From positions 1 to 5,717 of the forward strand of contig JAGBOM010000226.1 in the NCBI GenBank assembly GCA_017633865.1: a stretch of 5,717 nt of DNA, written 5' to 3'. Position numbers and translations under genes: made by a program. How positions within the stretch are numbered: the stretch's first letter is position 1; each line of letters begins with the position of its first letter. Below, one piece after another: positions 1 through 5,690 of this stretch. Origin of the DNA: Opitutales bacterium (GTDB lineage Bacteria; Verrucomicrobiota; Verrucomicrobiia; Opitutales; Intestinicryptomonadaceae). Below the pieces are notes generated by a model that saw only the letters and a list, made by a program, of their open reading frames with translations, made no database searches and was not told the DNA's origin.

Positions 1-423
1 CATATGCTCGGGCCAAAGCTCGCCCTCCATTAAAACTATGGCGTCGGGCTTGATTCTTCGCCAGGCGCGGCGGCTGCAAAAATAGAAGTCGAAAGGGAAA
101 ACGCCGACGTAATAGCAAAGCCCGGAATATTTTTCGCGCACGATTTTATAGGCCGTGCTTGTCGTGGTGGTAAGCACAACCTCGTACCTGCCCGAAGCAT
201 GCAGAATTTTTAGAAGCGTCGAAACCGCGCCGACCTCGCCAACGCTTACGGCCTGTATCCATATTCTTTTTTTCCCCGCGGCGGGCGGGGGCAAGTCTTT
301 CTGGCAGCCGAAGCGGTGCGAAAAGTCTTTGGCGTAGCCCCCGCGGCGCAACATTCTGGCCGCGTAATAGGGCATGGCGAGAATAAAGGCCGGCAAAAAA
401 GCCAATCTATAAAGCCATATCAT
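1..423 (-). CDS. kdtA: 3-deoxy-D-manno-octulosonic acid (Kdo) transferase, N-terminal part, cut by window edge
   Basis: KdtA (WaaA) transfers Kdo from CMP-Kdo to the lipid A precursor at the cytoplasmic face of the inner membrane, the first step of LPS core assembly. The first 141 codons are visible, and the frame stays open to base 1. Residues 2-20 form a hydrophobic, aromatic N-terminal anchor, followed by the basic stretch RMLRRGGY. The N-terminal GT-B domain motifs follow: WIQAVSVGEV (55-64), TTTTST (85-90) and MEGELWPE (132-139). As I recall the Aquifex WaaA structure work, the catalytic glutamate lies in the SVGE motif (here Glu63) and a second important glutamate in the ExELWP motif (here Glu133). 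Both are present. The usual ETELWP reads EGELWP here. The ATG at 423 lies one base after the ketosynthase stop codon. A GGGAAGG stretch six bases upstream, inside the ketosynthase gene, could act as a weak ribosome binding site. The family identity is firm; the CMP-Kdo-binding C-terminal half lies outside the window. Confidence 0.93.
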   Translation of the reverse strand, partial: MIWLYRLAFLPAFILAMPYYAARMLRRGGYAKDFSHRFGCQKDLPPPAAGKKRIWIQAVSVGEVGAVSTLLKILHASGRYEVVLTTTTSTAYKIVREKYSGLCYYVGVFPFDFYFCSRRAWRRIKPDAIVLMEGELWPEHM

Positions 424-424
424 C

Positions 425-1687
425 TTACGCCTTCCCGAACAAAAGCGCGGTGTTCGCCCCGCCGAATCCGCTGCTTAGGCTAAGCACAAGCTTCGGGTTT
501 TCAAAGCGGGTTTTGCGCACGATGTCGAAATTCTGCGCGCGCTCGTCGAGCTCCTCGATGTTCGCGCTTGCGGGAATGAAGGAATTTTCAAGGCACAAGG
601 CGCAGAAGCCCGACTCCATCACCCCGGCGAGCGAAAGCCCGTGGCCCGTAATGGACTTTGTTGAGGAAATCGGAACCTTCGCGCCCTCGCCGAAGAATCT
701 CGCGACGGCCTTAAGCTCGGCAATGTCGCCGATTTGGGTGGAGGTGCCGTGGGAGTTTATGTAGCCGACCTCGGAGGGGGAGACGCTTACGGAGTCGAAG
801 GCGAACTTCATGGCGTTGTAGAGGCCGTCACCCTCGGGGTGCGGAATGGCGACGTTAAAGCCGTCGCTTGCCTGCCCCCAGCCGAGGAAGCGGGCGTAGA
901 TTTTCGCGCCCCTGTTGCGCGCGGTTTCCTCGTCCTCCAAGACGGCGACAACTCCGCCGCCCGTTCCCACAAAGCCGTCGCGGTGTTTGTCGTACGGCCT
1001 TGAAGCTTTTGAGGGGTCTTTGCTTAAAGAGAGGGCCCTCATCCCCGCGAAGGGCAGAATCGTGCTAAAATCGCCGTCCTCGCCGCCGACAACGAACATT
1101 CTTTTTTGCCTGCCTGAGGCGATTTCCTCGTAGGCGAAGCCCATCGCGTGCGAGGAGCTTGCGCAGGCGCTCGCAAATCCGCAGCTTGCGCCCTTTATCT
1201 TGAACGCCGACACCAAGTTAAACGACAGCGTCCCCACCACGCTCGACACAACCCCCATGGGCGAGGCGCGCATAACGCCGTGGCTGTGCAGGCGCTGCAT
1301 ATTGGCGTAAATCGAGCCCACCGAGCCGCCGCTTGCCGTGTACATTCCCGTTTGCAGATTCGAGACTTCGTCGTCAGAGAGCCCCGCGTCCGCGACAGCC
1401 TGCTTCATGGCGCAATACGCGTAAAGGACGTGGGGCGAAAACCCGCGGAGAACCTCGCGGCGGACATGGTATTCTTCCGGGTAAGTCCAGTCTTCGGGAT
1501 CGTTTGACTCGGTGTCGAAATTTTTTACCGTGCCGAGGCACTTTACGGGGATTGAATCCGCCTCGAAGGGCTTGTAAAGCTCTATGCCAGAAATTGTTTC
1601 GGCAAGGCTTTTTAAAACTTCCGCCTTAGAGTTGCCTATGCTTGTGATAAATCCCAAGCCCGTTATTACGACGCTTTTCTTATTCAT
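425..1687 (-). CDS. fabB: 3-oxoacyl-ACP synthase (KAS I/II, FabB/FabF family)
   Basis: This 420-residue thiolase-fold condensing enzyme joins malonyl-ACP to a growing acyl-ACP by decarboxylative Claisen condensation in the cytosol. The Cys-His-His triad is complete: Cys175 in SACASSSH, His313 in NSHGTST and His349 in STKSITGHG, with Lys344 just before. The N-terminus (VVITGLGFITSIGN), KASRPYDKHRDGFV (227-240) and NIEELDE (376-382) resemble E. coli FabB more than FabF, so I favour KAS I. FabB/FabF assignment by eye is not decisive, and the symbol should be read as FabB-like. Compared with remembered E. coli FabB there is an insertion of about 13 residues around 60-75, rich in Asp, Glu, Pro and aromatics. 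In the active-site loop, usually NSFGFGG, the sequence is LSSGFGG (404-410), which keeps the gating Phe408 but has Ser406 where the first Phe normally sits. The start overlaps the last 8 nt of the dehydratase gene, and kdtA begins one base after the stop. It could be a housekeeping elongation enzyme or one devoted to a special acyl product. Confidence 0.92.
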   Translation of the reverse strand: MNKKSVVITGLGFITSIGNSKAEVLKSLAETISGIELYKPFEADSIPVKCLGTVKNFDTESNDPEDWTYPEEYHVRREVLRGFSPHVLYAYCAMKQAVADAGLSDDEVSNLQTGMYTASGGSVGSIYANMQRLHSHGVMRASPMGVVSSVVGTLSFNLVSAFKIKGASCGFASACASSSHAMGFAYEEIASGRQKRMFVVGGEDGDFSTILPFAGMRALSLSKDPSKASRPYDKHRDGFVGTGGGVVAVLEDEETARNRGAKIYARFLGWGQASDGFNVAIPHPEGDGLYNAMKFAFDSVSVSPSEVGYINSHGTSTQIGDIAELKAVARFFGEGAKVPISSTKSITGHGLSLAGVMESGFCALCLENSFIPASANIEELDERAQNFDIVRKTRFENPKLVLSLSSGFGGANTALLFGKA

Positions 1688-2147
1688 CTTTTAAATAGTC
1701 GAAAATCAGGGTTATTTTTTCGGCGAAAGCGGCGATCTTGCCGCCGACTGAAAGCTTGCCCTCGAACACGGCCATTGGGTAGCGGCAGACTTTCAGTCTT
1801 ATTTCAAAGTCCAAAGTTTCGCCGGGGCGGCACATTCTCGAGCACTTTACGCCGTCGGCGGAGGTGAAGAAAATCTTGGTTTTGTCGGCGCGCTTTTTGG
1901 AGGAGTCGAAATTCCCGCACATAAGCTTTACAATCGCCGCCTGCCCCAGAGCCTCGAGCATGACGGAAGCCGGAAAAACCGGATTCCCCGGGAAGTGACC
2001 CTTCAGGAAAAATTCGTCGCCGGTTATGCGGTACGACGCGCGCACGGCGCCGCCGTCAATCTCGGCGGAATCCAAAAACAGATACGGCGGCTGCTGGGGC
2101 ATCATCGCCAGAAGCTCCTCTTTGTTGTACTTTATAATTTCCGACAT
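1680..2147 (-). CDS. fabZ: 3-hydroxyacyl-ACP dehydratase, FabZ type
   Basis: This 155-residue hot-dog-fold protein probably removes water from (3R)-3-hydroxyacyl-ACP to give trans-2-enoyl-ACP in the cytosolic type II fatty-acid cycle. The core motif GHFPGNPVFPASVMLEALGQ (50-69) carries the expected catalytic pair: His51 and, 14 residues later, Glu65. A glutamate at that place indicates FabZ; FabA has aspartate. The length fits FabZ. CRPGETLDFEIRL (106-118) matches the conserved 'V.PGD.L' strand, and KLSVGGKIAAFAE (131-143) the following hairpin. Near the N-terminus the common PHRPPFLLVD reads PQQPPYLFLD, and the segment KIFFTSADGVKCS (91-103) departs from the usual 'F..ID..RFRR', so it may be a divergent or specialised member. 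The last codons overlap the ketosynthase start (1680-1687). This is the first gene of the leftward set. Its leader is A/T-rich with no Shine-Dalgarno site. A FabZ role in supplying or competing for lipid A hydroxyacyl chains fits kdtA two genes downstream. Confidence 0.88.
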   Translation of the reverse strand: MSEIIKYNKEELLAMMPQQPPYLFLDSAEIDGGAVRASYRITGDEFFLKGHFPGNPVFPASVMLEALGQAAIVKLMCGNFDSSKKRADKTKIFFTSADGVKCSRMCRPGETLDFEIRLKVCRYPMAVFEGKLSVGGKIAAFAEKITLIFDYLKDE

Positions 2148-2238
2148 AATTTAAAGTTTTTTATTCAACACCTCTTAAAAATTCTTTCAACAATATTTTT
2201 CCGCCTTTCGGCGCAAAAACGTTTAAAAATATATTGAT
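2148..2238. promoter_or_regulatory. Divergent promoter region between the fabZ-fabB-kdtA and nadK-pdxH sets
   Basis: This 91-bp spacer lies between the two divergent start codons and is strongly A/T-rich apart from one GC hairpin core, in contrast with the GC-richer genes on either side. It must hold promoters for both directions unless transcription begins elsewhere. For the leftward set, the minus strand has a TTGAAA box (plus 2185-2190), but only a poor -10 follows at 17-18 bp spacing. For the rightward set, TATATT at 2230-2235 would place the transcript start at or just past the annotated nadK ATG. No convincing consensus pair is visible for either direction, so the role is inferred from gene orientation and base composition. 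Confidence 0.55.
2196..2219. repeat. Imperfect inverted repeat (hairpin) in the divergent spacer
   Basis: Five T (2196-2200) pair with five A (2215-2219). A C:C mismatch (2201/2214) follows, then CGCC (2202-2205) pairs with GGCG (2210-2213) around a four-base loop. On the minus strand the loop reads GAAA, a GNRA tetraloop. It resembles a small bidirectional terminator, but it sits between divergent starts, where no transcript should end unless one reads in from outside. An operator half-site pair or a 5' leader stem are alternatives. The GC core is only four pairs, so chance is possible. Confidence 0.4.
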
Positions 2239-3102
2239 ATGCGCGGCGAAAGAGGCAATATAAATAGCGTGAAATTGTCGAATAAAAAGATTTTGTTCGT
2301 CGCCAACGCCGAGAAGGCCGGCGCGGGCGAGCTCGCCGAAAGGCTCATGGCCGCGGCGGCAAAAGAGGGCGCGCAAACGAGGCTTATCGCCGACCCCCGC
2401 GCCGACTGCTCCGCCTTCGCGGGCGCGGACGCCTTCTGCGTTATAGGCGGCGACGGCACAATCCTTTCCTGCGTTCCCGCGGCGGTGAAATTCGGCGCGC
2501 CTATTTTCGCCGTCAACCTCGGCAAGCTCGGCTTTATGGCGACTTTTACGGACTCCATTAGCGACGAAAGCTTTGCGGACATTTTGGGCGGCGACTGCGC
2601 CGTCGACTCAAGGCTATTGCTCGAGGCCGAAATCGGCGGCGAGACCTTTTACGCGCTAAACGAATTCGCCGTAAAAAGCCGCGAGCAAACAGTGGTGAAC
2701 GTTTCTGTTAAGGCCAACGGGGAGTTCGTCGCGCTCTTTACGGGCGACGGCGTGATTTTTTCGACCCCCACGGGCTCTACGGCCTACAACATGTCGGCGG
2801 GCGGGCCTCTTTTGCACCCGAAGGCGAAAGCCTTCGCCCTCACCTCAATCTGCCCGCATACGCTTTCAAACCGCAGCATAATTTTCGACGACTCGACCGT
2901 AATCGAAGTTATTTGCGACAGGCCGTCGTCGATAATCCGCGACGGCGTTCCCCTCCCCCTTTGGGACGGCCTAACGCCCATAAAAATAAAAAGCTCGCAA
3001 AAGCGCGTAAACTTTCTGCGCGCCGGCGGGTACTCCCACTTTTCGATTTTGCGCACCAAGCTCGGCTGGGGCGAGAACCCGCGCGAAACAAAAAACGCCT
3101 AA
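2239..3102 (+). CDS. nadK: NAD kinase (ATP:NAD+ 2'-phosphotransferase)
   Basis: NadK phosphorylates NAD+ to NADP+ in the cytosol and is the only route to NADP in most bacteria. The 287-residue protein has the family signatures in order: GGDGT (70-74, with catalytic Asp72), an NLGKLGF strand (93-99), the NE pair (141-142) in ALNEFAV, the glycine-rich GDGVIFSTPTGSTAY (169-183) followed by SAGGPLLHP, ICPHTLSNR (204-212), and the C-terminal ILRTKLGWG (270-278). Length is typical. The start is uncertain. The ATG at 2239 gives about 15 residues before the first beta-strand (KKILFVANAEK). An in-frame GTG at 2269 or TTG at 2275 would give a more usual short N-terminus, and a TATATT box just before the ATG raises the possibility that transcription begins too late to include it. 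I kept the ATG because its A/T-rich leader matches those of the other genes here. It is the first gene of the rightward set; the next gene follows after 9 bp. Confidence 0.95.
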   Translation: MRGERGNINSVKLSNKKILFVANAEKAGAGELAERLMAAAAKEGAQTRLIADPRADCSAFAGADAFCVIGGDGTILSCVPAAVKFGAPIFAVNLGKLGFMATFTDSISDESFADILGGDCAVDSRLLLEAEIGGETFYALNEFAVKSREQTVVNVSVKANGEFVALFTGDGVIFSTPTGSTAYNMSAGGPLLHPKAKAFALTSICPHTLSNRSIIFDDSTVIEVICDRPSSIIRDGVPLPLWDGLTPIKIKSSQKRVNFLRAGGYSHFSILRTKLGWGENPRETKNA

Positions 3103-3111
3103 ATAAAAAAT

Positions 3112-3585
3112 ATGCCGGACGCGAAAAAGGAAATCGAGAACTCCATCAGGCAAAAGAAGGCGAAGGCGCTTCTTAGCCTAAAGGAGCGCATCTTGCGGGA
3201 AGCCCTCGCCGAGGCGCGCGAGCGCAAGGCCTCGGCGGTCAGCCTCGTCATTTTTTCCGCAATGGCGGCGGCGGCCGTTTGGCTATTTCCGCCGGATTTT
3301 TACCAAATTCCCGCCTGCGTCTTTTTGGCGTGCATAACGCTTCTTTCGCTGTTTAGAAAAACCCCGTTCGAGGCCGCTGGCCTGGGCTATATGTTCTTCG
3401 CGGGCTTTTACGCGTACCTGTTTTACTGCGCGGATCTCGGAGACCGCGCGGCGGCGGCTTTTATATTTTTCGTTTGCGGGGTCGCCTTCACGGTTAGGCT
3501 GAAGCGGCGGCTTACAATCGCCGCGCTTCTTTTCAGCGAGGCGGCCTTCATCTATCTTTTATACCTTTTGCTAAAAACCGCTTAA
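3112..3585 (+). CDS. Small multi-pass membrane protein of unknown function
   Basis: I do not recognise this 157-residue protein. Residues 1-40 are highly charged (Lys, Arg and Glu, with regularly spaced Leu/Ile) and look like an amphipathic or coiled-coil cytoplasmic helix. Five hydrophobic segments follow at about 43-59, 64-81, 88-106, 112-128 and 134-154, separated by short loops. The basic loop RLKRR (129-133) before the last segment suggests a cytoplasmic face there. No signal peptide, catalytic motif or metal site is apparent. Four cysteines (68, 74, 106, 122) lie in or near membrane segments. It starts 9 bp after nadK and ends 10 bp before yihY, so it is probably co-transcribed with both. 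Codon use and base composition look like those of the neighbours, with no sign of recent transfer. The start ATG follows an A-rich leader, and no other methionine precedes the membrane region. It is credible as a real gene from spacing, hydrophobic periodicity and the full-length open frame. Confidence 0.82.
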   Translation: MPDAKKEIENSIRQKKAKALLSLKERILREALAEARERKASAVSLVIFSAMAAAAVWLFPPDFYQIPACVFLACITLLSLFRKTPFEAAGLGYMFFAGFYAYLFYCADLGDRAAAAFIFFVCGVAFTVRLKRRLTIAALLFSEAAFIYLLYLLLKTA

Positions 3586-3595
3586 TTAAACGAAT

Positions 3596-5029
3596 ATGGA
3601 CGAAGAAAACAAACAATCCAAACCGCGCCGCGGCAGGCTTACGGAAATCGCCGATTTTTTGACATTGGGAATTTGGTCTTCCGACATCGCCCAGATGTCG
3701 AAGCTGAAGGCCGTCTGCTACGGGGCGCTGCGCATTATAACCACAATCGTAAACGGCACTATTAAAAACAAGGTGCCGATTCAGGCCTCGTCGCTTTCGT
3801 ACACGACGCTTCTGGCGCTCGGCCCGATTGTGGCGGTGGTGATGATTTTTTCGGGAATGGTCTTTAAGGAAAAGGGCGACAAGTTCATTTCCGAAAAAAT
3901 AGTGGACGCCGTCGTGTTTGTAATGCCCGCGGTTACGCAGGTTTCCGACAACCCCGCAATGTACGCCGAAGGCGGGGAATTTTCAGAAGAGGCTCTCGAG
4001 CAAAGGGAGGCGGAAATCAACCCGAAAATCCTGGAGTTTATCGAAAAAATTTCCAAGCGCAGCGCGTCGCTGGGGATTGTGGGGTCGCTTACGGTGGTGC
4101 TTACGTGCCTGCTTTTGTGCGTCAATATGGAGTCGGCGTTCAACACGATTTGGGGCGTCGAAAAGGGCAGAAACTGGATGATGCGCTTTACCTTCTACTG
4201 GATGCTCATAACCCTCGGCGTGGTCTTGGGGCTTTCGGGAATGACGTTTTTAACGGGCTCGCAGCTTGGCGGGGTTTTCAAAAACATACCCGTCATTTCA
4301 AAATACGCCAACTGGGGAACCCAGCTTGCGGGCATGGGAGCCCTTACGGTCGCGCTTGCATTGTTTTACAAATTTATGCCCAACACGAAGGTAAGAATGC
4401 TGCCCGCCTTTATAGGAGCCGTGGTTGTGGCCTGCCTGCTTTTGGGCAACAACAAGCTTTCGTTTTTGTACATCGGCAAGGTAGTGCAGCAGCAAAGCTT
4501 CTACGGGTATTTGGCGGTCGTGCCGGTTGCGATGTTCAGCCTTTACATATTCTGGCTTTTCATTTTGATGGGCTCGCAAATAACCTACGCCGTCCAAAAC
4601 ATCGATTTTCTAAGCAGCAGCAAGGCTTGGGACAGCATGGGTTTTAAGGCCAGGGAGCTCATCTGCCTTGCGATTTATTCTGAAATCGCAAAAGCCTTCT
4701 ACAAATCCGAAAAGGCGCCGACCGTAAAAAAGATTTGCGAAAATCTGGAAATCCCCAAGGAAATAGTCTCGGCGTGCGTGGCGACCCTCGCCGACAAGGA
4801 TTTAATCTGCTCGGTCGAAGACGGCGACGGCGCCCTGAAGCCATCGCACTCCCCCGGCGCGCTTTCGCTTGTAGACTTCTTCGCGCGCATCGGCAAAAAC
4901 GCGGGCGACGACATTTTGGAGGCCGACATCGCAAAGCGAAACATAACCGCCTCGCACGCCCTCAAGGCCTTCGCGCAATTTGAAAAAAGCGAATACGCAA
5001 AAACGACAATCAAAGATTTGCTTCAATAA
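3596..5029 (+). CDS. YihY/BrkB (UPF0761) family inner-membrane protein
   Basis: This 477-residue protein belongs to the YihY/virulence factor BrkB family, once mislabelled ribonuclease BN; the molecular function is not established. Family hallmarks are IQASSLSYTTLLALGPIVAV (62-81), MESAFNTIWGVEKGRNW (178-194), FYKFMPNTKVR (257-267) and the final SLYIFWLFILMGSQITYAVQ (315-334). Predicted membrane segments lie near 66-90, 160-178, 199-220, 246-259, 268-284 and 303-333, six in total as usual for the family. The loop between the first two (about 91-158) is longer than I expect and includes an acidic stretch, 118-140, with eight Asp/Glu. It should face the periplasm if the N-terminus is cytoplasmic. 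Residues 348-477 are soluble; 352-410 look like a winged-helix fold (ICENLEIPKEIVSACVATLADKDLI), a tail found in some family members. The gene follows the small membrane protein after 10 bp and precedes pdxH by 22 bp. Confidence 0.9.
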   Translation: MDEENKQSKPRRGRLTEIADFLTLGIWSSDIAQMSKLKAVCYGALRIITTIVNGTIKNKVPIQASSLSYTTLLALGPIVAVVMIFSGMVFKEKGDKFISEKIVDAVVFVMPAVTQVSDNPAMYAEGGEFSEEALEQREAEINPKILEFIEKISKRSASLGIVGSLTVVLTCLLLCVNMESAFNTIWGVEKGRNWMMRFTFYWMLITLGVVLGLSGMTFLTGSQLGGVFKNIPVISKYANWGTQLAGMGALTVALALFYKFMPNTKVRMLPAFIGAVVVACLLLGNNKLSFLYIGKVVQQQSFYGYLAVVPVAMFSLYIFWLFILMGSQITYAVQNIDFLSSSKAWDSMGFKARELICLAIYSEIAKAFYKSEKAPTVKKICENLEIPKEIVSACVATLADKDLICSVEDGDGALKPSHSPGALSLVDFFARIGKNAGDDILEADIAKRNITASHALKAFAQFEKSEYAKTTIKDLLQ

Positions 5030-5051
5030 AAATTCGCCACCCTGCAAAAAA

Positions 5052-5690
5052 ATGGACATTTTCGACCTCCGAAACGAATACAAAAAAGGCTCCCTCAACC
5101 GCGAAGACCTGAACGAAAACCCCTTCGCCCAGTTCAAAAAATGGTTTGACGAAGCCCTCTCGTGCAAGCTTGAGGAGCCGAACGCGATGGATCTTGCCAC
5201 CGTAAACGAAAACGGCGAGCCCAACATTAGAACGGTTCTTTTAAAGTCTTGGGACGAAAAGGGCTTTGTGTTTTTCACAAACTACACCTCCGCCAAGGCT
5301 AACGACATTTCAAAAAATCCGAACGCCGCGTTGCACTTTTTGTGGCTCGGCCTCGAGCGTCAGCTTAAGATTTTGGGCACGGCGGAAAAAATCAGCTCTT
5401 TTGAAAGCCTGAAATATTTTTTGTCGAGACCCTCGTCAAGCAGGCTCGGGGCGTGGGTTTCCCGCCAAAGCAGCGTCATCACCTCGCGCTCGATTCTCGA
5501 AATGAAATTCGAGGAGATGAAAAACAAATTTAAGGACGGCAAAATCCCCCTGCCCGACTTTTGGGGCGGATTTAGGGTTAAGCCCAAAGTTTTTGAATTT
5601 TGGCAGGGGCGGCCAAGCCGGCTTCACGACCGTTTTAGATACACCCTTGAATCTGATTCAAAATGGGTTATTGAGCGCCTCGCCCCTTAG
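5052..5690 (+). CDS. pdxH: Pyridoxamine/pyridoxine 5'-phosphate oxidase
   Basis: PdxH is the FMN-dependent cytosolic enzyme that oxidises pyridoxamine or pyridoxine 5'-phosphate to pyridoxal 5'-phosphate, the last step of PLP synthesis and salvage. The 212-residue product aligns end to end with E. coli PdxH (218 aa) as I remember it: LRNEYKKGSLNREDL (6-20), the FMN-binding RTVLLK (60-65), LERQLKILGTAEK (101-113), KYFLSRPSSS (121-130; Tyr122, Arg126 and Ser130 match substrate-phosphate ligands), GAWVSRQSS (133-141), PLPDFWGGFRV (166-176), and the C-terminal FWQGRPSRLHDRF (183-195; Arg190 and His192 match substrate-binding residues). Where most relatives have SRK next to FMN, this one has SAK (80-82). 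I chose the ATG at 5052. An in-frame ATG at 4980 would add 24 residues without family resemblance and overlap the yihY-family gene by 50 nt. No SD site is visible; the leader ends in seven A including the first base of ATG. No terminator is evident in the 27 bases that remain. Confidence 0.96.
   Translation: MDIFDLRNEYKKGSLNREDLNENPFAQFKKWFDEALSCKLEEPNAMDLATVNENGEPNIRTVLLKSWDEKGFVFFTNYTSAKANDISKNPNAALHFLWLGLERQLKILGTAEKISSFESLKYFLSRPSSSRLGAWVSRQSSVITSRSILEMKFEEMKNKFKDGKIPLPDFWGGFRVKPKVFEFWQGRPSRLHDRFRYTLESDSKWVIERLAP

Noticed and set aside
304..321. His36 of KdtA (SHRFG) where E. coli has Glu (GERYG), considered as a lost catalytic base
   Set aside because: On checking against the remembered Aquifex WaaA sequence, the catalytic glutamate falls in the SVGE motif, which is intact here (Glu63). 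The ERxG position is variable.
450..1629. Several plus-strand open frames of 66-119 codons opposite the ketosynthase gene
   Set aside because: Their products are rich in Arg, Ala, Pro and Gly with no recognisable domain, as expected from the complement of a GC-biased codon pattern. The minus-strand frame has full family motifs.
2223..2582. 119-codon minus-strand frame opposite the nadK start and running into the spacer
   Set aside because: It is low-complexity Ala/Ser/Pro sequence antisense to conserved NadK motifs, and it would overlap the divergent promoter region.
4105..4647. 180-codon plus-strand frame inside the yihY-family gene
   Set aside because: It is a shifted frame of a gene with clear family motifs, and its product shows no domain or membrane pattern of its own.
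4980..5051. 24-residue N-terminal extension of PdxH from an upstream ATG
   Set aside because: The extension overlaps the upstream gene by 50 nt and is Lys/Gln/Asn-rich without family resemblance. The ATG at 5052 gives a product of normal length.
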